Source: Burkholderiales bacterium (GTDB taxonomy: Bacteria; Pseudomonadota; Gammaproteobacteria; Burkholderiales; Burkholderiaceae_E). From it: 64,000 bases of DNA. Positions 45,503 through 53,085 of this stretch are shown in pieces. Below the pieces are notes generated by a model that searched no databases, was not told the origin of the DNA, and saw only the letters and a program-made list of their open reading frames with translations. The position numbers and the translations under genes were made by a program. Within the stretch, counting starts at the first letter, position 1. Each line of letters starts with the position of its first letter. Location: contig JAPLQF010000028.1 of NCBI GenBank assembly GCA_026399875.1, forward strand, positions 20,509-84,508. The letters are read 5' to 3'.

Positions 45503-46272
45503 AGCTGACCGTGCTGGGTTGCAGCGGCGGCATCGGCGGCACGGGTGTCAACGCCCGCACCACCTCGTTTCTGGTTGATGACGACATCCTGATCGATGCC
45601 GGCACCGGCGTCGAAGACCTCTCGGTCGAGGCGCTCACCCGCATCGACCATGTCTTTCTCACGCATTCGCATCTCGACCATATCGCGGCGCTACCCCTCA
45701 TGGTCGATTCGGTCGGCGCACGTCGCAGCACACCCCTGGTGGTCCATGCCTTGCCCGAAACCATTTCGGCATTGCGCGCCCATATCTTCAACTGGGTGAT
45801 CTGGCCCGACTTCACCGAGATTCCGCACTACGAACGGCCCTGGATGGTCTTTGAGCCGATCACGCTTGGCGTCACCGTGACGGTTGGCGGACGGGCGATT
45901 CGCAGCATCCCGGCCAATCACACCGTGCCGGCTCTCGGCTTTCATCTGTTCAGCGCCGAAGGCAGTGTCGTGTTTTCGGGCGACAGCATCCCCACCGATG
46001 AATTCTGGCGAGTGGTCAACAGCATTATCGATCTGCGCTACCTGATCATCGAGACCGCGTTCTCCAACAAGGAGCGCGATCTGGCCATTACCGCCAAACA
46101 CCTGCATCCGATCGAACTCGGCGAGCAGCTTCGCTCCTTGCGCCGAGAACCCGAGGTCCTGGTCACGCATCTGAAGCCGTCGGATGCGGACCTGATCGGT
46201 CGAGAAATCGAGGCCTGGGCCGGCCGTTTCAGCCCGCGTTTGCTTGAGCGCGGCCAGGTCCTCGAGATCTGA
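45499..46272 (+). CDS. Metallo-beta-lactamase-fold 3',5'-cyclic-nucleotide phosphodiesterase (class II type)
   Basis: 257 residues. Metallo-beta-lactamase fold: 'LIDAGTGVEDLS', metal motif His56-Ser-His58-Leu-Asp60-His61, 'ANHTVPALGFHL', 'VFSGDSIPTDEFW' and C-terminal 'VLVTHLKPSD'. The HxHLDH motif and overall layout match class II cyclic-nucleotide phosphodiesterases. Starting inside the stop of the cyclase gene (ATGA), it most plausibly degrades the cAMP that the cyclase makes. An unrelated MBL hydrolase activity cannot be excluded from sequence alone. Confidence 0.8.
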   Translation: MKLTVLGCSGGIGGTGVNARTTSFLVDDDILIDAGTGVEDLSVEALTRIDHVFLTHSHLDHIAALPLMVDSVGARRSTPLVVHALPETISALRAHIFNWVIWPDFTEIPHYERPWMVFEPITLGVTVTVGGRAIRSIPANHTVPALGFHLFSAEGSVVFSGDSIPTDEFWRVVNSIIDLRYLIIETAFSNKERDLAITAKHLHPIELGEQLRSLRREPEVLVTHLKPSDADLIGREIEAWAGRFSPRLLERGQVLEI

Positions 46273-46286
46273 CCGATCCTGTCGAT

Positions 46287-46347
46287 GGTGACGCATCGCG
46301 TCACCTGCGGCTGACAGAAAGCGTCACCCGGTTTAGTTTGCGTCACC
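46287..46347. promoter_or_regulatory. GCGTCACC repeat array upstream of pilA (candidate activator sites)
   Basis: A perfect palindrome GGTGACGC-ATC-GCGTCACC (46287-46305) is followed by two further direct copies of GCGTCACC at 46321 and 46340. The array lies 75-135 bp upstream of the sigma-54-like element at 46421, the usual distance for an enhancer-binding activator such as PilR. Spacing does not fit CRP or FNR sites. Confidence 0.55.
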
Positions 46348-46420
46348 CGATCGAGCCGTCGATTCAGCGCTGAATGCCGTTCATCTGCGCAAGCCGGGGA
46401 TTGAGTGAACAAGGTCACGC

Positions 46421-46436
46421 TGGCACGAAACCGGCT
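46421..46436 (+). promoter_or_regulatory. Sigma-54-type promoter of pilA
   Basis: TGGCACG (46421-46427), four bases, then CGGCT with the required GC at 46434-46435: an exact -24 element and a partial -12 element (consensus TTGC). It lies about 80 bp before the pilA ATG. Major pilin genes of Gram-negative bacteria are commonly sigma-54/PilR dependent. Confidence 0.6.
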
Positions 46437-46513
46437 ATGTATCAGGCATCCGGCGCGATGGTCGCGTTGGTTGAAACGCCTGTTGGCACATCCTCGACTT
46501 CCTGGAGATTCAA

Positions 46514-46960
46514 ATGATCAAGCAAGTTCAAAAAGGTTTTACTCTCATCGAGTTGATGATCGTGGTCGCGATCATCGGCATTCTTGCCGCAGTGGCCATC
46601 CCGGCGTATCAGGACTACACGGTTCGTGCCCGCGTCGCTGAAGGTCTGTCGCTTGCTGGTGCTGCCAAACTGTCGGTTGCCGAAAACGCGGCCAACGGCG
46701 CTGCCGACCTTGGCGCTGGCTACAACGCACCGACTGCGCAGGCAGATCGCGTGACCGGTATCGCAATCGCTGCAGCCTCTGGTCAGATCACGATCGGCTA
46801 TGGCACCAAGATCGAGAATGGCAAGAACATTGTGCTGGTGCCGTCCTCGGGTGGCGCTGCGCTGGTTGCCGGAACCCCGCCTGCCGGCCCGATCACCTGG
46901 GTCTGCAACGGCGCAGGCACCACGCTGGCAGCCAAGTTCCGTCCGGCCGAGTGCCGCTGA
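46514..46960 (+). CDS. pilA: Type IV major pilin PilA
   Basis: 148 residues. Short basic leader 'MIKQVQKG' cleaved by prepilin peptidase before Phe9, Glu5 of the mature chain (Glu13) present, and hydrophobic '[20 protein letters not shown]' assembly helix. The C-terminal disulfide loop is formed by the Cys in 'WVCNGAG' and the Cys in terminal 'AECR'. Short Gly/Ala-rich globular domain. It has its own promoter elements and a strong terminator, as expected for the abundant subunit. A second pilin gene follows. Confidence 0.96.
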   Translation: MIKQVQKGFTLIELMIVVAIIGILAAVAIPAYQDYTVRARVAEGLSLAGAAKLSVAENAANGAADLGAGYNAPTAQADRVTGIAIAAASGQITIGYGTKIENGKNIVLVPSSGGAALVAGTPPAGPITWVCNGAGTTLAAKFRPAECR

Positions 46961-47000
46961 TGCGGGGCTGAGGGCCTGAGAAAAGGCCTTCAGTAACCGT

Positions 47001-47040
47001 AACCGGGATGAAAGGCTGTCTGTCTTTCATCCCGGTTTAC
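47001..47040 (+). terminator. Strong terminator after pilA
   Basis: A perfect 14-bp stem, AACCGGGATGAAAG (47001-47014) with CTTTCATCCCGGTT (47024-47037), 9-nt loop, followed by 'tacttttg'. It separates pilA from the second pilin, so the second gene needs read-through or its own promoter. Confidence 0.85.
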
Positions 47041-47108
47041 TTTTGTGGGCTGTCCGATTGCGGCGCTTTTTTCGGCACCCGATGCAGTCAATGCTTCGCA
47101 GAAAAAAC

Positions 47109-47552
47109 ATGACGAATCGCAGGCACAGTGGTTTCACACTGATTGAACTGATGATCGTGGTTGCGATCATCGGTATTCTCGCCGCCGTTGCCATTCCTGC
47201 CTATCAGGACTACACGGTTCGTGCCCGGGTGTCGGGTGGGCTTGTACTCGCTTCGGCAGCCAAGGCACAGGTGCTCGAAAATGCTGTCAATGGCCAGAAT
47301 GATTTGAGCCTCGGTTGGGTATCTTCTGCGGATAACAATGTGAGCTCGGTGACGATCGAACGCGCCACCGGGGTCGTCACCGTCTCGTTTACCACCAAGG
47401 TTGCCGCGGTGTCGGTCAATTCTCTTTTGCTGACGCCGACCTCCAATGCCGTGCCCCTCGTTGCGGGAACACCGCCAGCTGGCAATGAGATCAGTTGGTC
47501 CTGCGCCGGCGGGACGCTCGAAGCCAAGTACCGACCGGCGGTGTGTCGCTGA
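47109..47552 (+). CDS. Second type IV pilin (PilA paralogue)
   Basis: 147 residues from ATG 47109, giving the leader 'MTNRRHSG' before Phe9. Its N-terminal helix from '[10 protein letters not shown]' to '[10 protein letters not shown]' is identical to that of PilA. The globular part has diverged but keeps 'LVAGTPPAG', the loop cysteines and the terminal 'YRPAVCR'. It is evidently a tandem duplicate. It may be a minor or alternative pilin; the weak RBS and the terminator upstream suggest lower expression (inference). Confidence 0.92.
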   Translation: MTNRRHSGFTLIELMIVVAIIGILAAVAIPAYQDYTVRARVSGGLVLASAAKAQVLENAVNGQNDLSLGWVSSADNNVSSVTIERATGVVTVSFTTKVAAVSVNSLLLTPTSNAVPLVAGTPPAGNEISWSCAGGTLEAKYRPAVCR

Positions 47553-47706
47553 CTGCCCTCGCAGCGCACTTCTTCTCACACGAGACACCGCTGGAACGGC
47601 GATGGCGCATTTTGTTCCCCGACATCGGCCTTGCGTCGGATCGCCATTCAATAGCGCCACGCGTTGCCGATGATCCAGATGTTTTGGCTCACCCTGCTTC
47701 AATCTA

Positions 47707-48558
47707 ATGTTCCGCGCCTCTGCCTCCTCGCCCACCCCTGCCCCTGCCCCGGCTCCGTCGCCCTCGCCCGCACGCGAGGCGACTGACCGACCAACACCTG
47801 CGTCGAGCATCGCTCAGCGGCTGCGCGCCGCTGGCATCCACCTCTCCCTGTCGGCATTGCTGGCGGCCGCCGTGCTTGCCCTGGTGTTGCTCACCTGGTA
47901 TCCGCAACCGATGCCCCAACTGCTTGGCGTCGGATCGATTCTGCTGATCATGCTGGGTGTGGATGTCGTGCTCGGGCCGATCTTCACCTTCATCGTCTTT
48001 GATCGTCGCAAGAAACGTCTGGCCTGGGATCTGGCCACGATTGCCGCCCTGCAACTCGCGGCGCTGGCTTACGGGCTCTATACCCTGCATCAGGGTCGAC
48101 CTGCCTTCGTTGTGCTGGTGAAGGATCGATTCGAGATTGTCTCGCCGGCCGATATCCTGCCGCCCGATCTGCTTGCAGCAAAAGACAACCCTTTTGCGCA
48201 ATTCCACATCAGCGGCCCCCGCTGGGTGTCGATCCGCATGCCCGACTCAACAAGCGAGCGACAGGCCATCATGATGGAGGCGCTCGAAAACGGTCGCGAT
48301 GTTCAGCACCATCCGCGCCTTTATGCCGACTACGATTCGCAGGTGGCCGATGCACTGACCCGTTCATTGCCGGTGTCCAAGCTGCGGACGCTCAATCCGT
48401 CCAGTGGCCCCGAGATCGATACCGCGGTTGCGGCGACCGGTCTGAGCGAATCGGCGCTTCGCTATTTGCCGATGCGCGGGCCGGCGGCCGATGGCGCAGT
48501 GCTGGTCAGTCAGGCCGACGGTCGGGTATTGAAAGTACTGCCGCTCAAGCCCTGGTAG
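47707..48558 (+). CDS. TfpX/TfpZ-like type IV pilin accessory protein
   Basis: 283 residues. A Pro/Ala-rich cytoplasmic start, then about three membrane helices ('IHLSLSALLAAAVLALVLLTW', 'LLGVGSILLIMLGVDVVLGPIF', 'LATIAALQLAALAYGLYTL') and a periplasmic C-terminal domain. This layout and the 'GVDVVLGPIFTFIVFD' motif match the TfpX/TfpZ accessory proteins encoded next to pilins, which help export or assemble their cognate pilin. It lies 154 bp after the second pilin and overlaps the 3' end of thiE by 14 bp. Confidence 0.85.
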   Translation: MFRASASSPTPAPAPAPSPSPAREATDRPTPASSIAQRLRAAGIHLSLSALLAAAVLALVLLTWYPQPMPQLLGVGSILLIMLGVDVVLGPIFTFIVFDRRKKRLAWDLATIAALQLAALAYGLYTLHQGRPAFVVLVKDRFEIVSPADILPPDLLAAKDNPFAQFHISGPRWVSIRMPDSTSERQAIMMEALENGRDVQHHPRLYADYDSQVADALTRSLPVSKLRTLNPSSGPEIDTAVAATGLSESALRYLPMRGPAADGAVLVSQADGRVLKVLPLKPW

Positions 48559-49183
48559 CCGCAAGCGCCTGATGCACGATCGCGCGTAACTGCGCTGCGG
48601 CCAGCGCCGGATCGTCGGCCGCAAAGATATCGCTGATCACTGCAACCGCTTCGGCGCCGGCTGCAATCGGCAGCGCTGCATTCGTGCGGTCGATACCGCC
48701 GATCGCCACCGTGGACAGACCGATGGCGCGGGCCTTCGCAAAGAGCGACAGCGGTGCGTGCACCGCCTGCGGTTTGGTCGGCGACGCAAACACCGCGCCA
48801 AAACCCACATGGTCGGCGATGCCAATCATTGAGCGGGCGCGCTCGAGATCGTTGTAGCAGCTCACGCCCAGCAATCGGTGTGCACCGATGCGCGCGCGCA
48901 CCTGCCGCGGATCACCGTCGTCGCGACCGATATGCACGCCGGCGGCATCGATCTCGCAGGCAAGCTCGACCTCGTCGTTGACGATCAGTGGCACGGCCGC
49001 CGCATCGGTCAGGCGTTTGACCGCCATCGCGAGCTCGCGACGCTCGGCGGGTGTGCCGCCCTTGACCCGAAACTGCAGCGCGTCAATGCCGCCTTCGAGT
49101 GCCAGGCTCACCTGGCGCGTGAGGCGCGCCAGGTCGGTGTCGTCGGGGGTGAGGGCGTACAGGCCGCGCAGGATGGGCTTCAT
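48545..49183 (-). CDS. thiE: Thiamine-phosphate synthase
   Basis: 212 residues. TIM-barrel ThiE: 'GLYALTPDD', 'ALEGGIDALQFRVKG', 'VPLIVNDEVELACEIDAAG', 'VHIGRDDGD', 'FGAVFASPTKPQA' and 'IGGIDRTNAALPIAAGAEAVAVISDIF'. It joins the thiazole and pyrimidine halves of thiamine. I see no THI-box riboswitch in the 150-bp region upstream, which it shares with the divergent rubredoxin gene. Confidence 0.95.
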   Translation of the reverse strand: MKPILRGLYALTPDDTDLARLTRQVSLALEGGIDALQFRVKGGTPAERRELAMAVKRLTDAAAVPLIVNDEVELACEIDAAGVHIGRDDGDPRQVRARIGAHRLLGVSCYNDLERARSMIGIADHVGFGAVFASPTKPQAVHAPLSLFAKARAIGLSTVAIGGIDRTNAALPIAAGAEAVAVISDIFAADDPALAAAQLRAIVHQALAATRA

Positions 49184-49335
49184 CGGATTCCCGGTAGTGG
49201 TGTTGTCGGTGTGTCAGCAGACAGTGTGGCGCGCCGGATGCAGTCAAGCCGCCCGTCGGGGTTTCCCAGAGGCTCATCGGCGCAGGAAGGTAACATCCCC
49301 GGCTTCCCTCTCTAATGGACAACGGTGGAACAACG

Positions 49336-49518
49336 ATGAGTGATCAATCGACGACGCGAACCTTCATGTGTCTGATCTGCGGCTGGATTTACGACGAAGC
49401 CGCCGGCCTGCCCGATGAAGGAATCGCACCTGGCACACGTTGGGAAGACGTGCCGATGAACTGGACCTGCCCTGAGTGCGGCGCCCGCAAGGAAGACTTC
49501 GAACTGGTCGAATTGTGA
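49336..49518 (+). CDS. Rubredoxin
   Basis: 60 residues from ATG 49336. Two Cys knuckles, 'MCLICGWIYDE' and 'WTCPECGARKEDF', bind one iron atom; 'PGTRWEDVPMNW' is the typical rubredoxin middle. A small electron carrier in the cytoplasm; the partner is not evident. It sits 35 bp before pilG, an arrangement common in Betaproteobacteria although no mechanistic link to twitching is known to me. Confidence 0.95.
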   Translation: MSDQSTTRTFMCLICGWIYDEAAGLPDEGIAPGTRWEDVPMNWTCPECGARKEDFELVEL

Positions 49519-49553
49519 GCACGCCATGAGCATGAGGGGCTGCGAGGATAAAG

Positions 49554-49955
49554 ATGAGTGCAACAGATTCGATCGCCGGCCTCAAAGTGATGGTCATCGA
49601 TGACAGCAATACGATCCGGCGCAGCGCCGAAATTTTCCTGAAACAAGCCGGCTGCGAAGTCATCGTCGCCGAAGACGGCTTCGATTCGCTTGCCAAGGTC
49701 TCCGATCATGCGCCCAACCTGGTGTTTTGCGACGTTCTGATGCCGCGACTCGACGGCTATCAGACCTGCGCACTCATCAAGAAGAGCCCCCGACTGCATG
49801 CCACCCCGGTGGTGATGCTCTCGAGCAAGGACGGGCTGTTCGACCGCGCCCGCGGTCGCATGGTCGGATGCGAGGAGTACCTCACCAAGCCCTTTACCAA
49901 AGACAGCCTGCTCAAGTGTGTTGCGCAGCATGCGCGGCGCACGATCGGAGCCTGA
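49554..49955 (+). CDS. pilG: Twitching motility response regulator PilG
   Basis: 133 residues, a stand-alone receiver domain: acidic pocket 'VIDDSNTIRRSAEIFL' (Asp16, Asp17), phosphorylation site Asp60 ('FCDVLMPRLDG'), Thr/Ser switch 'VVMLSSKDG' and 'YLTKPFTKDSLL' lysine. PilG relays phosphate from the PilL kinase to pilus extension and, in Pseudomonas, to cAMP synthesis. First gene of pilGHIJL with a GAGGA RBS. Confidence 0.95.
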   Translation: MSATDSIAGLKVMVIDDSNTIRRSAEIFLKQAGCEVIVAEDGFDSLAKVSDHAPNLVFCDVLMPRLDGYQTCALIKKSPRLHATPVVMLSSKDGLFDRARGRMVGCEEYLTKPFTKDSLLKCVAQHARRTIGA

Positions 49956-49960
49956 CGACA

Positions 49961-50362
49961 ATGGTGACGATGGGGGCCAAGAAGATGATTCTCGTGGTCG
50001 ACGATTCGCCGACCGAGCGTTTCTTCCTCACCGATCTGCTCAAGCGCAGCGGCTACGGCGTACTGACCGCCGAGAACGGCGAGGATGCCTTGGCCAAGAT
50101 CAGACTCGAGCGCCCGTCGCTGGTCGTCATGGATGTCGTGATGCCCGGCTCGAGCGGGTTTCAGGTGACACGGGCACTCAACCGCGATCCGGAGACCCAG
50201 TCGATTCCGGTGATTCTGTGCACCAGCAAGTCGACCGAGACCGACCGGATCTGGGGCTTGCGGCAAGGTGCGCGTGATTACGTGACCAAGCCGGTCGATG
50301 CCGAGGTCTTGCTGGCAAAGATCGCGGAGCTGGTTCGTTCAAAGGATGCGAGGCATGTTTGA
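49961..50362 (+). CDS. pilH: Twitching motility response regulator PilH
   Basis: 133 residues from ATG 49961 (ATGs at 49970 and 49985 are alternatives). Receiver domain with 'LVVDDSPTERFFLTDLL', Asp58 ('VVMDVVMPGSSGFQ') and 'DYVTKPVDAEVLL'. The PTER segment distinguishes it as PilH rather than PilG. In the Chp system PilH is thought to act as phosphate sink or in retraction control. It overlaps the pilI start by 8 bp. Confidence 0.95.
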   Translation: MVTMGAKKMILVVDDSPTERFFLTDLLKRSGYGVLTAENGEDALAKIRLERPSLVVMDVVMPGSSGFQVTRALNRDPETQSIPVILCTSKSTETDRIWGLRQGARDYVTKPVDAEVLLAKIAELVRSKDARHV

Positions 50363-50891
50363 TCAGGAAGAGCCGGTGATCTCGTTGTCAAAGCTCGAAC
50401 CGGCCGCCGACACCGTCTCGCAGGTCGACACCGCCGCACGGCTTGGCCTCATGATCGGGAATCAGCGCTGGCTGGTCGATCTGTCGGAGGCTGGCGAAAT
50501 CGTTCCGGTGCCCGATTCGATCGCCCGGGTACCGCTGACGCGCGACTGGCTGGTGGGTCTTGTGAATCTGCGCGGTGCGCTCTATACCGTGGTCGATCTG
50601 CAGGCCTATGCCCGTCTGGGGCGCACCGACGGCGGCAAGGATGCGCGCCTGCTGGCACTTGCATCCCGACTGAATTTCAATGCCGCGATCATGGTCACCC
50701 GCATGATGGGCCTGCGCAATGTGTCCTCCATGCGCAGTGACGATACCGACAGCGCCTATTCGCCCTTTGGCAGCGCAGGGCAGCCCGAGTGGGTTGGCTG
50801 CGCCCTGCTTGATGCCGATGGCAATCGCTGGTACGAACTCGATCTTGCCAAGTTGGCCGCGGGAAGCGACTTTCTGCTGGTTGGCCGCTGA
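50355..50891 (+). CDS. pilI: CheW-like protein PilI
   Basis: 178 residues from ATG 50355, within the end of pilH. CheW-type domain ('LGLMIGNQRWLVDLSEAGEI', 'LVGLVNLRGALYTVVDLQAY'). It would couple the PilJ receptor to the PilL kinase at the cell pole. Spacing of 25 bp to pilJ. Confidence 0.93.
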   Translation: MFDQEEPVISLSKLEPAADTVSQVDTAARLGLMIGNQRWLVDLSEAGEIVPVPDSIARVPLTRDWLVGLVNLRGALYTVVDLQAYARLGRTDGGKDARLLALASRLNFNAAIMVTRMMGLRNVSSMRSDDTDSAYSPFGSAGQPEWVGCALLDADGNRWYELDLAKLAAGSDFLLVGR

Positions 50892-50916
50892 GCCCGCGCC
50901 AGAGAATCGACCCACC

Positions 50917-53085
50917 ATGCGAATCGATTTCAAACTCCGCCGCCCCTTGCTGGCGCCTGGAGGCGCGACCGCCTCAGCGCCTGCTGTTGCCGTGCAATCA
51001 CCCCCTCGACGCGGTTTTTCCGTGCCCTTCGTCAACCGCCTGTCGTTGCGCAGCAAGATGCTTTGGCTCACCGGTCTCGTCGCCGGTTCGCTCCTGCTTG
51101 CGATGGGTTTCAATGCGCTCGGTGCCCGTCAGGCCTCGATGCACGCGCTACAGACCCGACTGGTCGGCGAATCGCTCATGCATTCGCAGCGGCTCGCTCG
51201 CAACGCACCGTTGCTGCTCAATGGCGATGCAAAGGCCTTGGCCGATTTCGGCGACAGCCGGGTACGTCTGGCTCTGGTGGTGGGTCTGCTGCAGTCTGGC
51301 GGCGAGATCGACGATCGTCGGGTCAAGCCGCTGCCACAGACGCTCGCGCAGGAGATCACCGCGGTGACCGGTCTGTGGACCCTGACCGACGCGGCAGCCA
51401 CGACCCTCCAGAACAACGGCGCCGCGCTGGCCGCCACTGCAAACTCCTCGAAAAAGCTGCTGACCGATACGCCGGCACTGGCCGATCAGATCGATCAACT
51501 GATGCAACTGGCAACATCATCAGGCGCCCCGGCTGCCGATGTCGCGAGCCTTTCGCGTCTTGGCGCCCTGACTGAGCGGCTGATGCGCCATCTGACACAG
51601 CTCACCGCTCAGGGCGGTCCTGCCAGGAGCGCCTCGATCGATGAGCTGCAGACCCTGGCGCCACGACTCGGCGCCGCTGTCCAGGCGCTGACAAGCGGCA
51701 CCGACTCGCTGCGTCTGGCGCCGGGACGGGAGGCCGAACTTCGCAAGCAGATCGGCTCGCTGTCGCAGGCTTATGCCGCAATCGAGGCACCGATCGGCAA
51801 GGTGACCGCTGGCGTACCGACCTTGCGCAAGGCCTCGGATGGGGCACAGCGAATCGGCGCCGACAGCGAGGCACTGCGCACCGAACTGCTCGCCCTGCAA
51901 TCGAAACTGGTGAGTGCCGATGATGGTTTCTCGCTGGCTGACCTTGGCACTGCCGCCGCCCTGCTGTTGGCAGCGCTTTCCGGCTCGGGCCTTTACTTCC
52001 TGCGCCAGCAGGATGTGCGCCGTCAGATCGTCGAGGCCGATGCGCAGCGTGCCAAGGCCGAGGCGATGCAACGCGATGCCCGTCGCACCAACGAACAGAA
52101 TCAGAGTGCCATTCTCAGGCTGATGAATGAGTTGCAGGATGTCGCCGACGGTGACCTGACCGTCCAGGCCACCGTGTCCGAAGACATCACCGGAGCGATT
52201 GCCGATTCGGTCAACTACACCGTCGAAGAACTGCGCAGTCTGGTCGCTCGCATCAACATCACTGCCGAACTGGTGGCCGATGCATCGGCCAGCGCGGCGG
52301 CAATTTCGGGTGGCCTGCAAAAGGCGACTGAGAAGCAGACCCGTGAGATTCGCGAGACCGGCGAATCGGTGTTGCGCATGGCCTCGCAGATCAGCGATGT
52401 GTCCGAAAGCGCCTCCGAGTCGGCACAGGTTGCCCGTCAGGCGCTTGGGGCGGCCGAGCAGGGCCGTCAGGCGGTCGACAAATCGATCTCGGGCATGAAC
52501 GGGATCCGTGATCATATCCAGGAGACTGCCAAGCGCATCAAGCGACTCGGCGAGTCATCGCAGGAGATCGGCGAGATTGTCGAGCTGATTTCCGATCTCA
52601 CCGAGCAGACCAATGTGCTTGCGCTCAATGCCGCGATCCAGGCGGCATCCGCCGGCGAGGCGGGTCGAGGCTTCACGATGGTCGCCGAGGAAGTGCAGCG
52701 GCTGGCCGAGCGCGGTGCCGAGGCCACCCGGCAGATTTCGGGCCTGATCCGCACGATCCAGCTCGACACGCAGGACGCGGTCGCCGCGATGGAGCGCAGC
52801 ACCCAGGGTGTCGTGCTCGGCACCCGACTTTCCGACGATGCCGGCAATGCGCTGGGCGAGATCGGTCGCGTCTCGCGCCAGTTGGCCGAACTGATCGAGG
52901 GTATTGCCCGCACGACCCAGAGCCAGGCGGTGTCAGCCGGAACGGTTGCCCAGAGCATCCAGCGCATTCTGCTGGTGACCGAGCAGACCAGCGACGGCAC
53001 GCAGCAGACCGCAGGGTCCATCGTTCAACTTGCCGAACTCGCGCGTGAGCTGAAGAGTTCGGTGTCGCGTTTCAGGGTGTCGTAA
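50917..53085 (+). CDS. pilJ: Methyl-accepting chemotaxis protein PilJ
   Basis: 722 residues from ATG 50917. First membrane span about 46-68 ('MLWLTGLVAGSLLLAMGF'), a long periplasmic PilJ-type helical sensor region, second span about 341-365 ('ADLGTAAALLLAALSGSGLY'), HAMP-like segment and the MCP signalling hairpin with 'LTEQTNVLALNAAIQAASAG' and 'GFTMVAEEVQRLAERG'. It senses surface contact or pilus state and controls PilL. Stop and next start overlap (TAATG). Confidence 0.95.
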   Translation: MRIDFKLRRPLLAPGGATASAPAVAVQSPPRRGFSVPFVNRLSLRSKMLWLTGLVAGSLLLAMGFNALGARQASMHALQTRLVGESLMHSQRLARNAPLLLNGDAKALADFGDSRVRLALVVGLLQSGGEIDDRRVKPLPQTLAQEITAVTGLWTLTDAAATTLQNNGAALAATANSSKKLLTDTPALADQIDQLMQLATSSGAPAADVASLSRLGALTERLMRHLTQLTAQGGPARSASIDELQTLAPRLGAAVQALTSGTDSLRLAPGREAELRKQIGSLSQAYAAIEAPIGKVTAGVPTLRKASDGAQRIGADSEALRTELLALQSKLVSADDGFSLADLGTAAALLLAALSGSGLYFLRQQDVRRQIVEADAQRAKAEAMQRDARRTNEQNQSAILRLMNELQDVADGDLTVQATVSEDITGAIADSVNYTVEELRSLVARINITAELVADASASAAAISGGLQKATEKQTREIRETGESVLRMASQISDVSESASESAQVARQALGAAEQGRQAVDKSISGMNGIRDHIQETAKRIKRLGESSQEIGEIVELISDLTEQTNVLALNAAIQAASAGEAGRGFTMVAEEVQRLAERGAEATRQISGLIRTIQLDTQDAVAAMERSTQGVVLGTRLSDDAGNALGEIGRVSRQLAELIEGIARTTQSQAVSAGTVAQSIQRILLVTEQTSDGTQQTAGSIVQLAELARELKSSVSRFRVS

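Noticed and set aside
46287..46305. CRP/Vfr site before pilA, attractive because of the neighbouring cyclase
   Set aside because: The GGTGA/TCACC half-sites are separated by 9 bases, whereas CRP-family sites have TGTGA-N6-TCACA.
49184..49335. TPP riboswitch upstream of thiE
   Set aside because: The CTGAGA and ACCTGA-type THI-box blocks are absent on the minus strand.
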